Positions 42,397 to 51,126 of a stretch of 64,000 bases of DNA are shown in pieces; the first letter of the stretch is position 1, and each line of letters starts with the position of its first letter. The stretch covers positions 620,001-684,000 of the forward strand of contig NZ_CP018786.1 in the NCBI RefSeq assembly GCF_002025665.1. The letters run 5' to 3'. Position numbers and translations under genes: made by a program. The notes beneath the pieces were generated by a model that had not been told where the DNA came from, ran no database searches, and worked only from the letters and a program-made list of their open reading frames with translations. Source of the DNA: Chryseobacterium indologenes. GTDB lineage: Bacteria; Bacteroidota; Bacteroidia; Flavobacteriales; Weeksellaceae.

Positions 42397-43572
42397 ATGA
42401 GCATTTTACAAAAAGCTAAAAATTATGTTGAAATCTTATTCAAAGATAAGTTATCTTCGGTATATTTTTATCATAATTTTATCCATACTGCCTATACAGT
42501 TAATAAGGCTGAGGAAATCATGAAAAACACACCTGTTTCTGAAGAGGATCAGGAGAAGGTACTCGTTGCATTATGGTTTCATGATACAGGGTATATAGAA
42601 TGTGCCCTGAACCATGAGGAAAGGAGCGTGGAGGTGATGAAAGCCTTTTTACACCAGGAAAACTATCCGGAAGCTTATATTGCAGATGTTGAAAAACTGA
42701 TTCTGGCTACGAAAATACAATATGAACCTCAGAATTTACTGGAGAAAATTGTAAAAGATGCCGATTTCAGCCATTTTGCCGGCCATGATTACAGTGATAT
42801 TTCCGATGCTTTGAGAAAAGAATGGGAACTTACCAATGTAAGATGTTTTTCCAATGAAGAATGGAATGCCGGAAATCTGGACATGCTGAAAAATAAGCAT
42901 ACTTTTTATACAGATTACGCCAAAGAAAACTGGGAACCGCTGAAAAAGAAAAATATTAAAAAGATCGAAAAGAAGCTGGAAAAAGAAGAAGAGAAAAAGG
43001 AAAGTAAAAAGGAGGTTTCAGAAGGCAAAAAAGAAAAAGAAAAATCGGACAGAAGTGTAGATACTTTATTCAGAGTAACGCTGAATAATCATACAAGATT
43101 AAGTGATATTGCAGACAGTAAAGCCAATATTCTTTTATCAGTAAACGCCATTATTATTTCGGTTTGTCTTTCTGTATTGGTTCCAAAGCTGGATGCTCCT
43201 AAGAATTCTCACCTGATTCTTCCAAGCTTCATATTATTGCTGTCTAGCGTACTGACAATCATATTTGCTATTTTATCCACAAAACCGAATGTAACAAAGT
43301 CAACATTCACTTCTCAGGATATTGCCAACAGAAAAGTAAACCTGCTTTTCTTCGGAAACTTTCAGCAGATGTTGTTTGACGATTATAATAATGCGATGAA
43401 AGACCTTATTAAAGATAGGGATTATATCTACGATTCTATGGTGAAAGATCTGTATTATCTTGGGAAAGTTCTTAACAGGAAATATAAGCTTTTATCCATT
43501 ACCTATAAGATCTTTATGGCAGGAATTATTATTTCCGTTTTATCTTTCGGGGTGGCTTTTCTTAGTCTTTAA
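42397..43572 (+). CDS. HD phosphohydrolase fused to Pycsar-type transmembrane effector domain
   Basis: 391 residues. The HD domain (about 1-170) has HNFIHTAYTVNKAEEI, ALWFHDTGYIE (the HD pair) and VKDADFSHFAG (the final Asp). A Lys/Glu-rich linker (about 187-222) leads to a PycTM domain (DUF5706): LFRVTLNNHTRLSDIADSKA, three hydrophobic segments, and a C-terminal membrane helix (FMAGIIISVLSFGVAFLSL). PycTM is the membrane effector of Pycsar phage-defence systems, opened by cCMP or cUMP. No pyrimidine cyclase is next door. First gene of a possible three-gene group with a bestrophin-like channel. Confidence 0.85.
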   Translation: MSILQKAKNYVEILFKDKLSSVYFYHNFIHTAYTVNKAEEIMKNTPVSEEDQEKVLVALWFHDTGYIECALNHEERSVEVMKAFLHQENYPEAYIADVEKLILATKIQYEPQNLLEKIVKDADFSHFAGHDYSDISDALRKEWELTNVRCFSNEEWNAGNLDMLKNKHTFYTDYAKENWEPLKKKNIKKIEKKLEKEEEKKESKKEVSEGKKEKEKSDRSVDTLFRVTLNNHTRLSDIADSKANILLSVNAIIISVCLSVLVPKLDAPKNSHLILPSFILLLSSVLTIIFAILSTKPNVTKSTFTSQDIANRKVNLLFFGNFQQMLFDDYNNAMKDLIKDRDYIYDSMVKDLYYLGKVLNRKYKLLSITYKIFMAGIIISVLSFGVAFLSL

Positions 43573-43590
43573 TTAAAAATATAGACACAA

Positions 43591-44514
43591 ATGATTGTCA
43601 GACAACGTACGAATTGGCTGAAAATGTTATTTATATGGAGAGGTTCCGTATTAAAAAAAATTGTTGTTCAGCTTTCCATCATCACGCTGTTTTCCCTGGC
43701 AATCTATTTTTTCAAAGGGAGAATCTTTGATTATAAAGTGCATCTTAATCCTACCATTTTTACATTGATAGGATTGGCATTGGCTATATTTATGGGTTTC
43801 TGTAATTCAGCGAGCTATGATCGCTTCTGGGAAGGCAGGAAACTTTGGGGATTACTTGTGATTGAGACCAGATCTTTGACGAGACAGATTTTATCCTTAG
43901 TGGATGATACTTCTCCTCAAGCTAAAGAGGAAAAAGCAAGAATCATTAAGCTGATCTCTGCATTCTCCTGGTCACTGAACTTTCAGCTAAGAGATAAAAC
44001 AGGTACAGAACATCTTGAAAGACTGCTTTCGCCCGAACAATTGGAACAGGTGAAGAATAAAAAATTCATTCCCAATATTATTCTTGGATTTATTGCAGAC
44101 TGGCTTAACGAACAGAATAAAAAAAGAAATATAGATACGATTGTCATGACTTCCATGGATCATCAGCTGAACCAGTTTTCTAATATTTCCGGTGGGTGTG
44201 AGAGAATTTACAATACACCATTACCCTTTGCTTATAGTGTTTTGCTGCATCGCACCGTTTATCTATATTGTTTCTGGCTTCCTTTCGGACTGGTAGATTC
44301 TTTGGGATGGATGATGCCTTTGATCGTTTTGCTGATCAGCTACACCTTTATTGCTCTTGATGCTATTATTCAGGAAATTGGAGAACCTTTTGGTGAAGAA
44401 GAAAATGATCTTGCCCTGAACAGCATCTGCCGTACGATTGAATTTTCTATTTTTGAACAGGCCGGAATTCCACAGGGTGAACTTAAGAAACCGGATACTT
44501 ATTTTATAGATTAG
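43591..44514 (+). CDS. Bestrophin family (UPF0187) anion channel-like protein
   Basis: 307 residues with four hydrophobic segments. The N-terminal MIVRQRTNWLKMLFIWRGSV and the conserved GLALAIFMGFCNSASYDRFW plus EGRKLWGLLVIETRSL, and later YSVLLHRTVYLYCFWLPFGL, are bestrophin hallmarks; EIGEPFGEEENDLAL follows. Bacterial bestrophins form pentameric ion channels. 18 bases after the HD-PycTM gene and 23 before a small lipoprotein gene, so co-transcription is likely. Confidence 0.9.
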   Translation: MIVRQRTNWLKMLFIWRGSVLKKIVVQLSIITLFSLAIYFFKGRIFDYKVHLNPTIFTLIGLALAIFMGFCNSASYDRFWEGRKLWGLLVIETRSLTRQILSLVDDTSPQAKEEKARIIKLISAFSWSLNFQLRDKTGTEHLERLLSPEQLEQVKNKKFIPNIILGFIADWLNEQNKKRNIDTIVMTSMDHQLNQFSNISGGCERIYNTPLPFAYSVLLHRTVYLYCFWLPFGLVDSLGWMMPLIVLLISYTFIALDAIIQEIGEPFGEEENDLALNSICRTIEFSIFEQAGIPQGELKKPDTYFID

Positions 44515-44537
44515 AATAGACCATCGTTGAATGTTGT

Positions 44538-45059
44538 ATGAAGAAAATTATTTTGATGCTGATGCTATTATCTTTCCTTTCTAGCTGTGGATTAAGGAAG
44601 GTTTCATTAGTTCATTATATATCGACACTAGAGCATATAAAAATACTTCCACCTACACCAGAAGAAAGAAAAGCAATTGATTCATTACAATCTGTGGCTT
44701 TGGCAACATTGGAAAAGTGTCAAAAAGAAAATAGTAATTGTATTGATGATATAGAAAAATTTAAACCTACTGGGGCCACTTTTAAAGGAGGAGTAAACAA
44801 TTTCCGTAAAATTTTATTTGAGAATTTTAAGATCCATGGAAATGCTCAAAAAGGTGAAAACAGACTTCGTATCACCATAGGAAAACAAAATACGATTGAA
44901 AAAGTTGATTTTCTAAGCTATACAGATGAGGCTTCCAAGAAAGAAATTGAACGTTTATTTCAATCAAAAGAACTCAATAACTGGTATTCTGCTAAAGTCT
45001 ATAGATATCCAATAAAGCAAGAGTTTGAAATCAGTATTTTTATTGAAGAGAAACCATAA
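44538..45059 (+). CDS. Small lipoprotein of unknown function
   Basis: 173 residues: MKKIILMLMLLSFLSSCGLR is a lipoprotein signal with Cys17. The mature part is helical early (PPTPEERKAIDSLQSVAL), then beta-rich (ENRLRITIGKQNTIEKVDFL) as in TonB C-terminal-like or energy-transducer-like small domains, but no firm match. Last gene of the HD-PycTM/bestrophin group, convergent with the GAF protein gene. Confidence 0.68.
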   Translation: MKKIILMLMLLSFLSSCGLRKVSLVHYISTLEHIKILPPTPEERKAIDSLQSVALATLEKCQKENSNCIDDIEKFKPTGATFKGGVNNFRKILFENFKIHGNAQKGENRLRITIGKQNTIEKVDFLSYTDEASKKEIERLFQSKELNNWYSAKVYRYPIKQEFEISIFIEEKP

Positions 45060-45091
45060 ATAATCATCCTGAATGTACGTTTAGGATTTTT

Positions 45092-47404
45092 CTATTCCTC
45101 GGGAAGTGTAAAAGAAACCCTTAATGCCAGCAATCCCGTAATTCCCTGAAGATCTTCTACTCTTAAAAATTCTATATCATTTTGTAGAACTCCTTTTTTC
45201 TGGAGTTTAGAAATGTAGTCAAGATATTCCTTCTGATTTTCCATTCCGAAATAGACGATGGTGATTTTTCCGGGTGCAGTGATGCGTTCTGAAGAATCTT
45301 TCACGTGTGCTTTATCCAGACGCTTTTTGATGATTTCGTAATAAGAATTGTAAGCTCCATCAACATCAAAGCGTTTTTCATCCATTCTGAAACGGATGTC
45401 TATTTTTTCATTATACACAAAGATCAGTGAAGCAATATCAAGCGGTACCGGAAGATACTTTTTGAACGACTGAAATTCAAGTTCCATTTTACAGATGGTT
45501 TTCAGCTGCCAGTATCTCAGTTTGTGAACTACTTTCGAAGTATAGTGTAGTTCAGGAGCTATGGTAGAACCACTGTACAGATTGTGTTCCACACCGTCTG
45601 ACTTAAATCTTTCATAGTAATGTGGGAAAATTTCCTGTGCTTTTACCTGGCTTTCATCCAGCATATCTGCCAGTTTTCGGTTGACCAGGGTGATAGAATC
45701 ATCAAGGTTTTTCCTGTGGTGATAAAACAGATCCGTAGAAGTAAAGATGTGTGAAAAATAGTCTTTGATTTTCGTTTTTATTTCTCTCGAAGTTCTAACT
45801 TCCAGTTTTCCTTGTAAAAAAGGATGAATTTCTTCCCTTAATAATCTCTGGAAACGCTGTTCCGTATCAGCTTTGATCTCGTTGTTGATTTCATTCTCAA
45901 AAACATCAAGTGCCAGTACAAATTTTTCTGAATCGGAATTGGTGAGTACCAAAACTTCATTCAGCCATTCAATTTGTTGGTTAAGATCCTGCAGCATCAG
46001 GTTAAAACGCTTTTCCGAAGAAGAACGGATATCTGAAACGCCAAACAAAGGAGTGAGATTTTTAAAGGCAATCTGCTTTAAAGTATATATTTTTTTTCCG
46101 AGCGATGCTGTAAAATATTTTTCTGCTTCATTTCTGAACTTCCACACCACACTGTCGTGGATGGTTGTATATTCACGCTGGATAATGGCTTCTATCTGAT
46201 AGTTTTTTTCAAAGTAGAATCTGTTCAGAGAGAAAAGAACCATATCGGTGAAAAACTCCAGTTTTTTAAGTTTTAAACCATTGAAACTTCCGGCAATAGG
46301 AGAGGTGAATTCCATGATAGCAAGGAGCTCACCATCTTTCATGATTGGGATTACCATGAAGCTGTTGACATTATTATCCTTTAATATACTGAAGGAAGGA
46401 AGCTCTTTGACATTTTCATCGAGATTGTTGACATTGGAAACAACAACTGGTTTTGAATTATGATTTAAATTATTAAAAGTACTCTTTCGGGTATCTTCAT
46501 CAAATGCATTGATCCAGAAATCCAGGATATGATTGGTGAGAAGACTCTCATAAATTGGGAGCTTATCCAGTTTTTGTTCCTTTTTGTTAAAAGTCATCAG
46601 GCCGAAACTAAGCTCTGAAACATCAAAATAGGATTTAAAAATTTCCGTCAGATTTTCATTGGGATTCATATTTTCCGGATCAATTTCAATCATGCTTGAT
46701 TTCAGATCGGAAAGGGCTACTTCAGAGGTACAGTCTACCAGTGAAATGATAGTAAATCCTTTCAATATCCAGGATTGAGACGGGAAATATTTTTTCCACA
46801 TTTTAAAGTCATCCAGGTTTTCCAGCAACATATCTAAAACATCGTCGGACGGAATTTTGGCATCTTCTGTGGGAGTAATTTCCGTAAAATCTGAATTGAC
46901 CGTAATTTTATAATGTTTCATGATTCCCTGCTTATTGGGGATATCATAATAAAACGGGATGGTACTTTTAATATCTTTTTTGAAGTAGCTCTGAAGAATC
47001 AGACAGCAACAGAATACATAAAATTCATTATCTGAAATATTCCTTAGCTCTATTTCGAAATCTTTTCCCGCATCTTTCAGAATATCTTTAAACCTTTCGG
47101 TATAGTTGAAGGTAATATTGGAAAGCGGAATACTTGCTGCTTTTATTTCGTTTCTGGTGAGGCCTGTTGGAAAAAGATCGGCAAGAAGCAATCTGATGAG
47201 GTCTTCATGTTTTTCAAGAAGGGTCGTGTCCTGAAATCCTTCTCTAAGGTCTTTAAAATTTCTGGTGCTCTCTAGTAAAGACTCAGCATAGTTCACCCTG
47301 TATTCCAATCTGTCATTATACCGGATATGTTCCAGAACATCCAAATATTTTTTGAATGATATATAAACCTGAAAGGGAGAGTCTTTTTTATAGAGATTAG
47401 CCAA
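45092..47404 (-). CDS. GAF domain protein, 770 aa
   Basis: No signal peptide or membrane segment. A GAF-like region sits about residues 285-410 (KPVVVSNVNNLDENVKELPS, NSFMVIPIMKDGELLAIMEF, LKLKKLEFFTDMVLFSLNRF). Before it is a helical region of unknown type, and after it a long helical part with REYTTIHDSVVWKFRNEAEK. There is no kinase, cyclase or GGDEF motif I can see, so it may be a sensor that acts by binding. Family is known in Flavobacteriia, function not. The 311 bases upstream (47405-47715) are AT-rich and hold no gene; ACTATAGAAA/TTTTTATAGT (47619-47640) can form a hairpin. Confidence 0.78.
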   Translation of the reverse strand: MANLYKKDSPFQVYISFKKYLDVLEHIRYNDRLEYRVNYAESLLESTRNFKDLREGFQDTTLLEKHEDLIRLLLADLFPTGLTRNEIKAASIPLSNITFNYTERFKDILKDAGKDFEIELRNISDNEFYVFCCCLILQSYFKKDIKSTIPFYYDIPNKQGIMKHYKITVNSDFTEITPTEDAKIPSDDVLDMLLENLDDFKMWKKYFPSQSWILKGFTIISLVDCTSEVALSDLKSSMIEIDPENMNPNENLTEIFKSYFDVSELSFGLMTFNKKEQKLDKLPIYESLLTNHILDFWINAFDEDTRKSTFNNLNHNSKPVVVSNVNNLDENVKELPSFSILKDNNVNSFMVIPIMKDGELLAIMEFTSPIAGSFNGLKLKKLEFFTDMVLFSLNRFYFEKNYQIEAIIQREYTTIHDSVVWKFRNEAEKYFTASLGKKIYTLKQIAFKNLTPLFGVSDIRSSSEKRFNLMLQDLNQQIEWLNEVLVLTNSDSEKFVLALDVFENEINNEIKADTEQRFQRLLREEIHPFLQGKLEVRTSREIKTKIKDYFSHIFTSTDLFYHHRKNLDDSITLVNRKLADMLDESQVKAQEIFPHYYERFKSDGVEHNLYSGSTIAPELHYTSKVVHKLRYWQLKTICKMELEFQSFKKYLPVPLDIASLIFVYNEKIDIRFRMDEKRFDVDGAYNSYYEIIKKRLDKAHVKDSSERITAPGKITIVYFGMENQKEYLDYISKLQKKGVLQNDIEFLRVEDLQGITGLLALRVSFTLPEE

Positions 47405-47618
47405 GAGCTGAAAAATTTAAAGTAAAGTTATGAAAAAATCACTATTTATAAATTTGTTATTAATTGTTGAAAATAGCCTTTTCTATCACTTTATTTTTGT
47501 TTTTATAGTGAAATTATTAAAAAGAATATTGAATTTAGTGAATCTCTGTTTCTTTTTATAAAAATATCTGGCTTTTTTAAATGGTAATACAGTTTTAATA
47601 AAATAAAAACTTCCATTG

Positions 47619-47640
47619 ACTATAGAAAAGTTTTTATAGT
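47619..47640. other. Small hairpin in an otherwise empty gap
   Basis: ACTATAGAAA / TTTTTATAGT, ten pairs including one G-T, two-base loop. It lies between the SH3 lipoprotein stop and the GAF gene start. Possible weak terminator for the operon at 47716-53011. Confidence 0.35.
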
Positions 47641-47715
47641 TAAAAATGTCGACAATGGCGAAAAAGAAGGAAAAATCGTCTAAATGTTACTAACCGAAAT
47701 ATATTTTATTACGTA

Positions 47716-48849
47716 TTACTCATTCTTTATTCTACTTTTATGAATATAACCTTTTTTGCCATCCTTTGTTTCCACAAGCCACCAATCTCCATTTTGATCT
47801 AAAAGCTTTACCTGTTCACCTGATTTTATTTTTTGTAAAACTTCTGAAGTGGTATTTTTATCTTTTCTTAGATTGGTATATCCATCAGGATCACTAATTA
47901 CTTTATTGTCGTCCGAACCATTGAATATTTCTAAGTTTTCACAAAAGACTTTTAATCTTTCGTTGCCATAATAGCTATTGTGTTCTAACTTTCTAATAAA
48001 ATCTTTGTTTTTTTTGATAAAGCTCTGAACATCTCCAATATCACCTACATTTAATGATTTTTCACATAAAAAAGCAATACTTTTATCACCCTCTGCATAA
48101 TCGATCTGATTTTTATACATCATATTGAGAATTTCTCCCAATGAATCATATCCGTTTCCTTCTTTGGCTTCAGAGAGTAATTCCTTTGTTTTGCCTTTAT
48201 AAACAATTTGTTCAATATCATCCACTATACCTTTTCTAAGTACAAATTGTTGATTTTTATTTTTTCTTCCGAAAATTAATTCATGGAAGGATGTTATGTT
48301 TGAAAAATCGAAATCTTTGAAAGCAAAATCTACAAGATCTTTATCTTCATTATATCCATAATATAAAACCAGATCTTTTGTAAGATAAGGATCTCTCATT
48401 TTCAGGATTTTTAACGACGTTTTATCTTTATAAATAATAAATTTATTATACTGATATAAAATATCTGGCGTGATAGAATATTTAGCATCAGAATCGCTAT
48501 CCTGTACTAATATAAATGCTTTACTTTTTATAGCAACTTCTGGAAAATCCGAAATTCTCAGGGAGACAATCCTATTGGTATATTCATCAATATTTACCCC
48601 GTAAACTTCTGATATTCTTTTGGAAAATAATTCAGAATCAGGAAATTTATAATTGAAGTTTTCTAAAGATTTAGCTCCATAATTAATAATATCTGGTGAA
48701 AGATTATCATAATTGAACTTAGTGTTATCACCTTCTTCAACCAGGTTATAGGGAGCTTTATTTTGTGAATTCATTTGTTTGTTCGTTTTATTTTGTCCAC
48801 AGGATAATGTGAATATTAATAATACTATTTGTGGCAGATTCTTATTCAT
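47716..48849 (-). CDS. SH3-domain lipoprotein, candidate immunity protein
   Basis: 377 residues. MNKNLPQIVLLIFTLSCGQN is a lipoprotein signal with Cys17, followed by an Asn/Lys/Asp-rich middle of unknown fold (about 45-310), then a bacterial SH3 (SH3_3) domain (about 318-375: DPDGYTNLRKDKNTTSEVLQ, QNGDWWLVETKDGKKGYIHK). SH3b domains bind cell-wall peptides. It follows the GH19 effector by 12 bases, the usual place for an immunity gene, and would sit in the periplasm where the effector acts; both are inference. Confidence 0.75.
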   Translation of the reverse strand: MNKNLPQIVLLIFTLSCGQNKTNKQMNSQNKAPYNLVEEGDNTKFNYDNLSPDIINYGAKSLENFNYKFPDSELFSKRISEVYGVNIDEYTNRIVSLRISDFPEVAIKSKAFILVQDSDSDAKYSITPDILYQYNKFIIYKDKTSLKILKMRDPYLTKDLVLYYGYNEDKDLVDFAFKDFDFSNITSFHELIFGRKNKNQQFVLRKGIVDDIEQIVYKGKTKELLSEAKEGNGYDSLGEILNMMYKNQIDYAEGDKSIAFLCEKSLNVGDIGDVQSFIKKNKDFIRKLEHNSYYGNERLKVFCENLEIFNGSDDNKVISDPDGYTNLRKDKNTTSEVLQKIKSGEQVKLLDQNGDWWLVETKDGKKGYIHKSRIKNE

Positions 48850-48861
48850 TACTAATTTATT

Positions 48862-51114
48862 TTAAATTCCTGTCCATTTTGTGGTTCCATATGCTGGGTT
48901 ATCCCATTGTGATTCTTTTACTTGACGCGGCTCAACAATAAAATGTACAGGTCTATTATCTCCTAAATTTAAATCGGATATTTCTTTAACAAAGTTTTTA
49001 ACAGGTGTTGTATCTTTTCCAGAATTGAATGTGAAACAACCTACTGAAAAGCGTGGGCAATAATGATGCAGGGCAACTCCTCCTCTTGCCCCATCGGGTC
49101 CATTTATTCCATTTTCATCACCTGCAGATTTTGATTCAGAATCAATTACATAAACTAAATATTTTTGACTATCTAAACCTGGTACTAGGAAGTATTCACC
49201 AGGTGGAATTTCATTATATTTTCCAAATCTTTTATCAGAATGTTTAAAGGTTTCATTTGAAGATTTGGAATAAGTTTGATGTGTATCTCTACTTAAGTAT
49301 GTTGTATAGTCGGGATTAGGTAGTTTATTTTCACCTTTAAGCCTTTTAAAAGTTGCTAAGGTAATATCTTTGTAAACTGTTGTCTTGTACATGATCCAAT
49401 ATATATTTTGTGTGGGATCTTTTTCACTTTTTTTATCCGTTCCAGACACTAAAATTACGGTCCCTTTTTCATTGGACGTTGATTTGTTCTTGCCTAGTGT
49501 ACATTCATTTACTTTTAAATGAGAAACACTTTTTTTAAAGAAATCAGTTGCGACATCTAGATTTTTTAAACCTACATTTATTTTTTTTCTAACAGGTCTT
49601 ACATTTTTTACATCATTAACCATTAAAGCAGAATTACTCAGCCCTTTACCTTTCCAGTCTGCTAATGCACTGAGAACAGCATATTTTGGTTCTGTGGGCA
49701 TATCATAATAAGTAACAAAATCAAATAAATCTACATCTTTTATAGTTTTTTGTTTTCTGTTTTCTTCAAATTCAAATTTATCAAAATGCTTTATCCTTTT
49801 TTCCGAAGATATTAATTCGTTGTAGATTTTTGCGGGAACATATTCTTTAATCAAGCCCATTGCAGATTTGTAATTACCTTTGCCCGTTAACTGAATCAAG
49901 CCTTTTCCCCGGAAGTTAAAGCCATCTCTGCTGGCTTCATTTCCATTACCGTTACCAAATCCGTTTTCAGCTGCATATAAAAAACTGAATAACTTTTTTT
50001 GATCGGGTCTTTCGTTACAGAATTCTTCGATCTGTCCTCTTTTATCCAATAATTTACCGCGATCCCCAAAAGTACCACTACGGATATTTCTTGGAATATA
50101 TTTTACATTTCCTTCTGCCATTTCTTTTTCTCTAAAATGGGTTTCTGCTGCAATTTGAGCTAGAAAATGAGCTTTTTTTGCACACGTATTTATTCCAAAA
50201 TCTAATTTATATTTATTAATCCAATTAACACAATCCATTCTGAAAGTTTTGTCACTTTCCCCAAATATTTCTTTTATTTCATCCCACGTAAAATCTTTTT
50301 CACACCTCGGACATTTCCCTTCAGAATTTTGCTGATTAGGATCCTGTCCCACATTGGTGGCGGTCTCGGGGTTTTCTGGTGGAGGATTGATGCCATTTCC
50401 TTTTACCGCAATGATCTGATTCAGGACCTGAACTGTTTGTGGGCTGAAAGTGGAAATATTATTATGTTTAACTACCAAATAGTATTCATGTTCTCCTCCA
50501 TCTATCATAAAAGATATTCCACTTCCCTGAGCTTTTTTCATCATCAATTCAGTAAGGACTATATTTTCATCATTTACTCCATTAGCATTAACTGTAATTT
50601 CTTTTTCATAAAGTAGTGTATTTTCGTCTCTGTTGTGTCCGGTGTCTGCTGTTGTGTCTCGTTCCCAAACCTGTAAAAGCAGCTTTTCTTTAAACATATT
50701 CTGCGTTTTTATTTCAGCAACTATGGTCTGACCATATTTAGGTTTTATTGTAATCTTATTTTTATTGCTGCCAAGGAGCGTTAATGATATAATTTTAGGT
50801 GTTCCTTTCCTGGGTTTTATGTAAATAATGGTATTGCGCTTTTTTTCAGGAGAATTCAGATAACCCTCTACAAAGAATTCCTGTCCAAGAGCTTTTTCTT
50901 CAAAAGTAAATGTCGCCGTTGCCCCTTTCTTTTTGATATTGGTAGAAGTATAACTTCCATTATTTCTTTTTCTGAAGAGTTCCCAAGTGACATTATTCCC
51001 ATTTCGTTGGCTGGCAGGAGTTTCCTTATACCATTCTGTAACTGAATAGGATGCCGGAACACCAATTTGTGGATTTGTGGGGCCTGTTATTTTTGCTACA
51101 CCTTTTTTTGACAT
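48862..51114 (-). CDS. Predicted peptidoglycan-targeting effector: beta-sandwich + GH19 + His/Cys C-terminal domain
   Basis: 750 residues, no signal peptide. The first 240 residues form two Ig-like units (KGVAKITGPTNPQIGVPASY, WELFRKRNNGSY, IISLTLLGSNKNKITIKPKY). A CPRCEKDFTW motif leads to a GH19 chitinase-like domain (about 280-510) with FLAQIAAETHFREKEMAEGN (catalytic Glu) and FNFRGKGLIQLTGKGNYKS, the family signature. The last 200 residues carry IPPGEYFLVPGL and ALHHYCPRFSVGCFTF, which resembles the H...SxGC site of L,D-transpeptidase/Tlde1 or DUF2778 domains. Third gene of the LysM-DUF4280 operon; 12-base gaps on both sides. Confidence 0.85.
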   Translation of the reverse strand: MSKKGVAKITGPTNPQIGVPASYSVTEWYKETPASQRNGNNVTWELFRKRNNGSYTSTNIKKKGATATFTFEEKALGQEFFVEGYLNSPEKKRNTIIYIKPRKGTPKIISLTLLGSNKNKITIKPKYGQTIVAEIKTQNMFKEKLLLQVWERDTTADTGHNRDENTLLYEKEITVNANGVNDENIVLTELMMKKAQGSGISFMIDGGEHEYYLVVKHNNISTFSPQTVQVLNQIIAVKGNGINPPPENPETATNVGQDPNQQNSEGKCPRCEKDFTWDEIKEIFGESDKTFRMDCVNWINKYKLDFGINTCAKKAHFLAQIAAETHFREKEMAEGNVKYIPRNIRSGTFGDRGKLLDKRGQIEEFCNERPDQKKLFSFLYAAENGFGNGNGNEASRDGFNFRGKGLIQLTGKGNYKSAMGLIKEYVPAKIYNELISSEKRIKHFDKFEFEENRKQKTIKDVDLFDFVTYYDMPTEPKYAVLSALADWKGKGLSNSALMVNDVKNVRPVRKKINVGLKNLDVATDFFKKSVSHLKVNECTLGKNKSTSNEKGTVILVSGTDKKSEKDPTQNIYWIMYKTTVYKDITLATFKRLKGENKLPNPDYTTYLSRDTHQTYSKSSNETFKHSDKRFGKYNEIPPGEYFLVPGLDSQKYLVYVIDSESKSAGDENGINGPDGARGGVALHHYCPRFSVGCFTFNSGKDTTPVKNFVKEISDLNLGDNRPVHFIVEPRQVKESQWDNPAYGTTKWTGI

Positions 51115-51126
51115 TGCCTTATAATT

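Noticed and set aside
42397..43572. A complete Pycsar defence system
   Set aside because: Only the effector-type domain is present. No pyrimidine cyclase gene lies within the window, so I call it a fusion protein and not a system.
47405..47715. Hidden small gene or RNA in the 311-base gap
   Set aside because: No frame above about 30 codons with a plausible start and no conserved RNA structure apart from a small hairpin.
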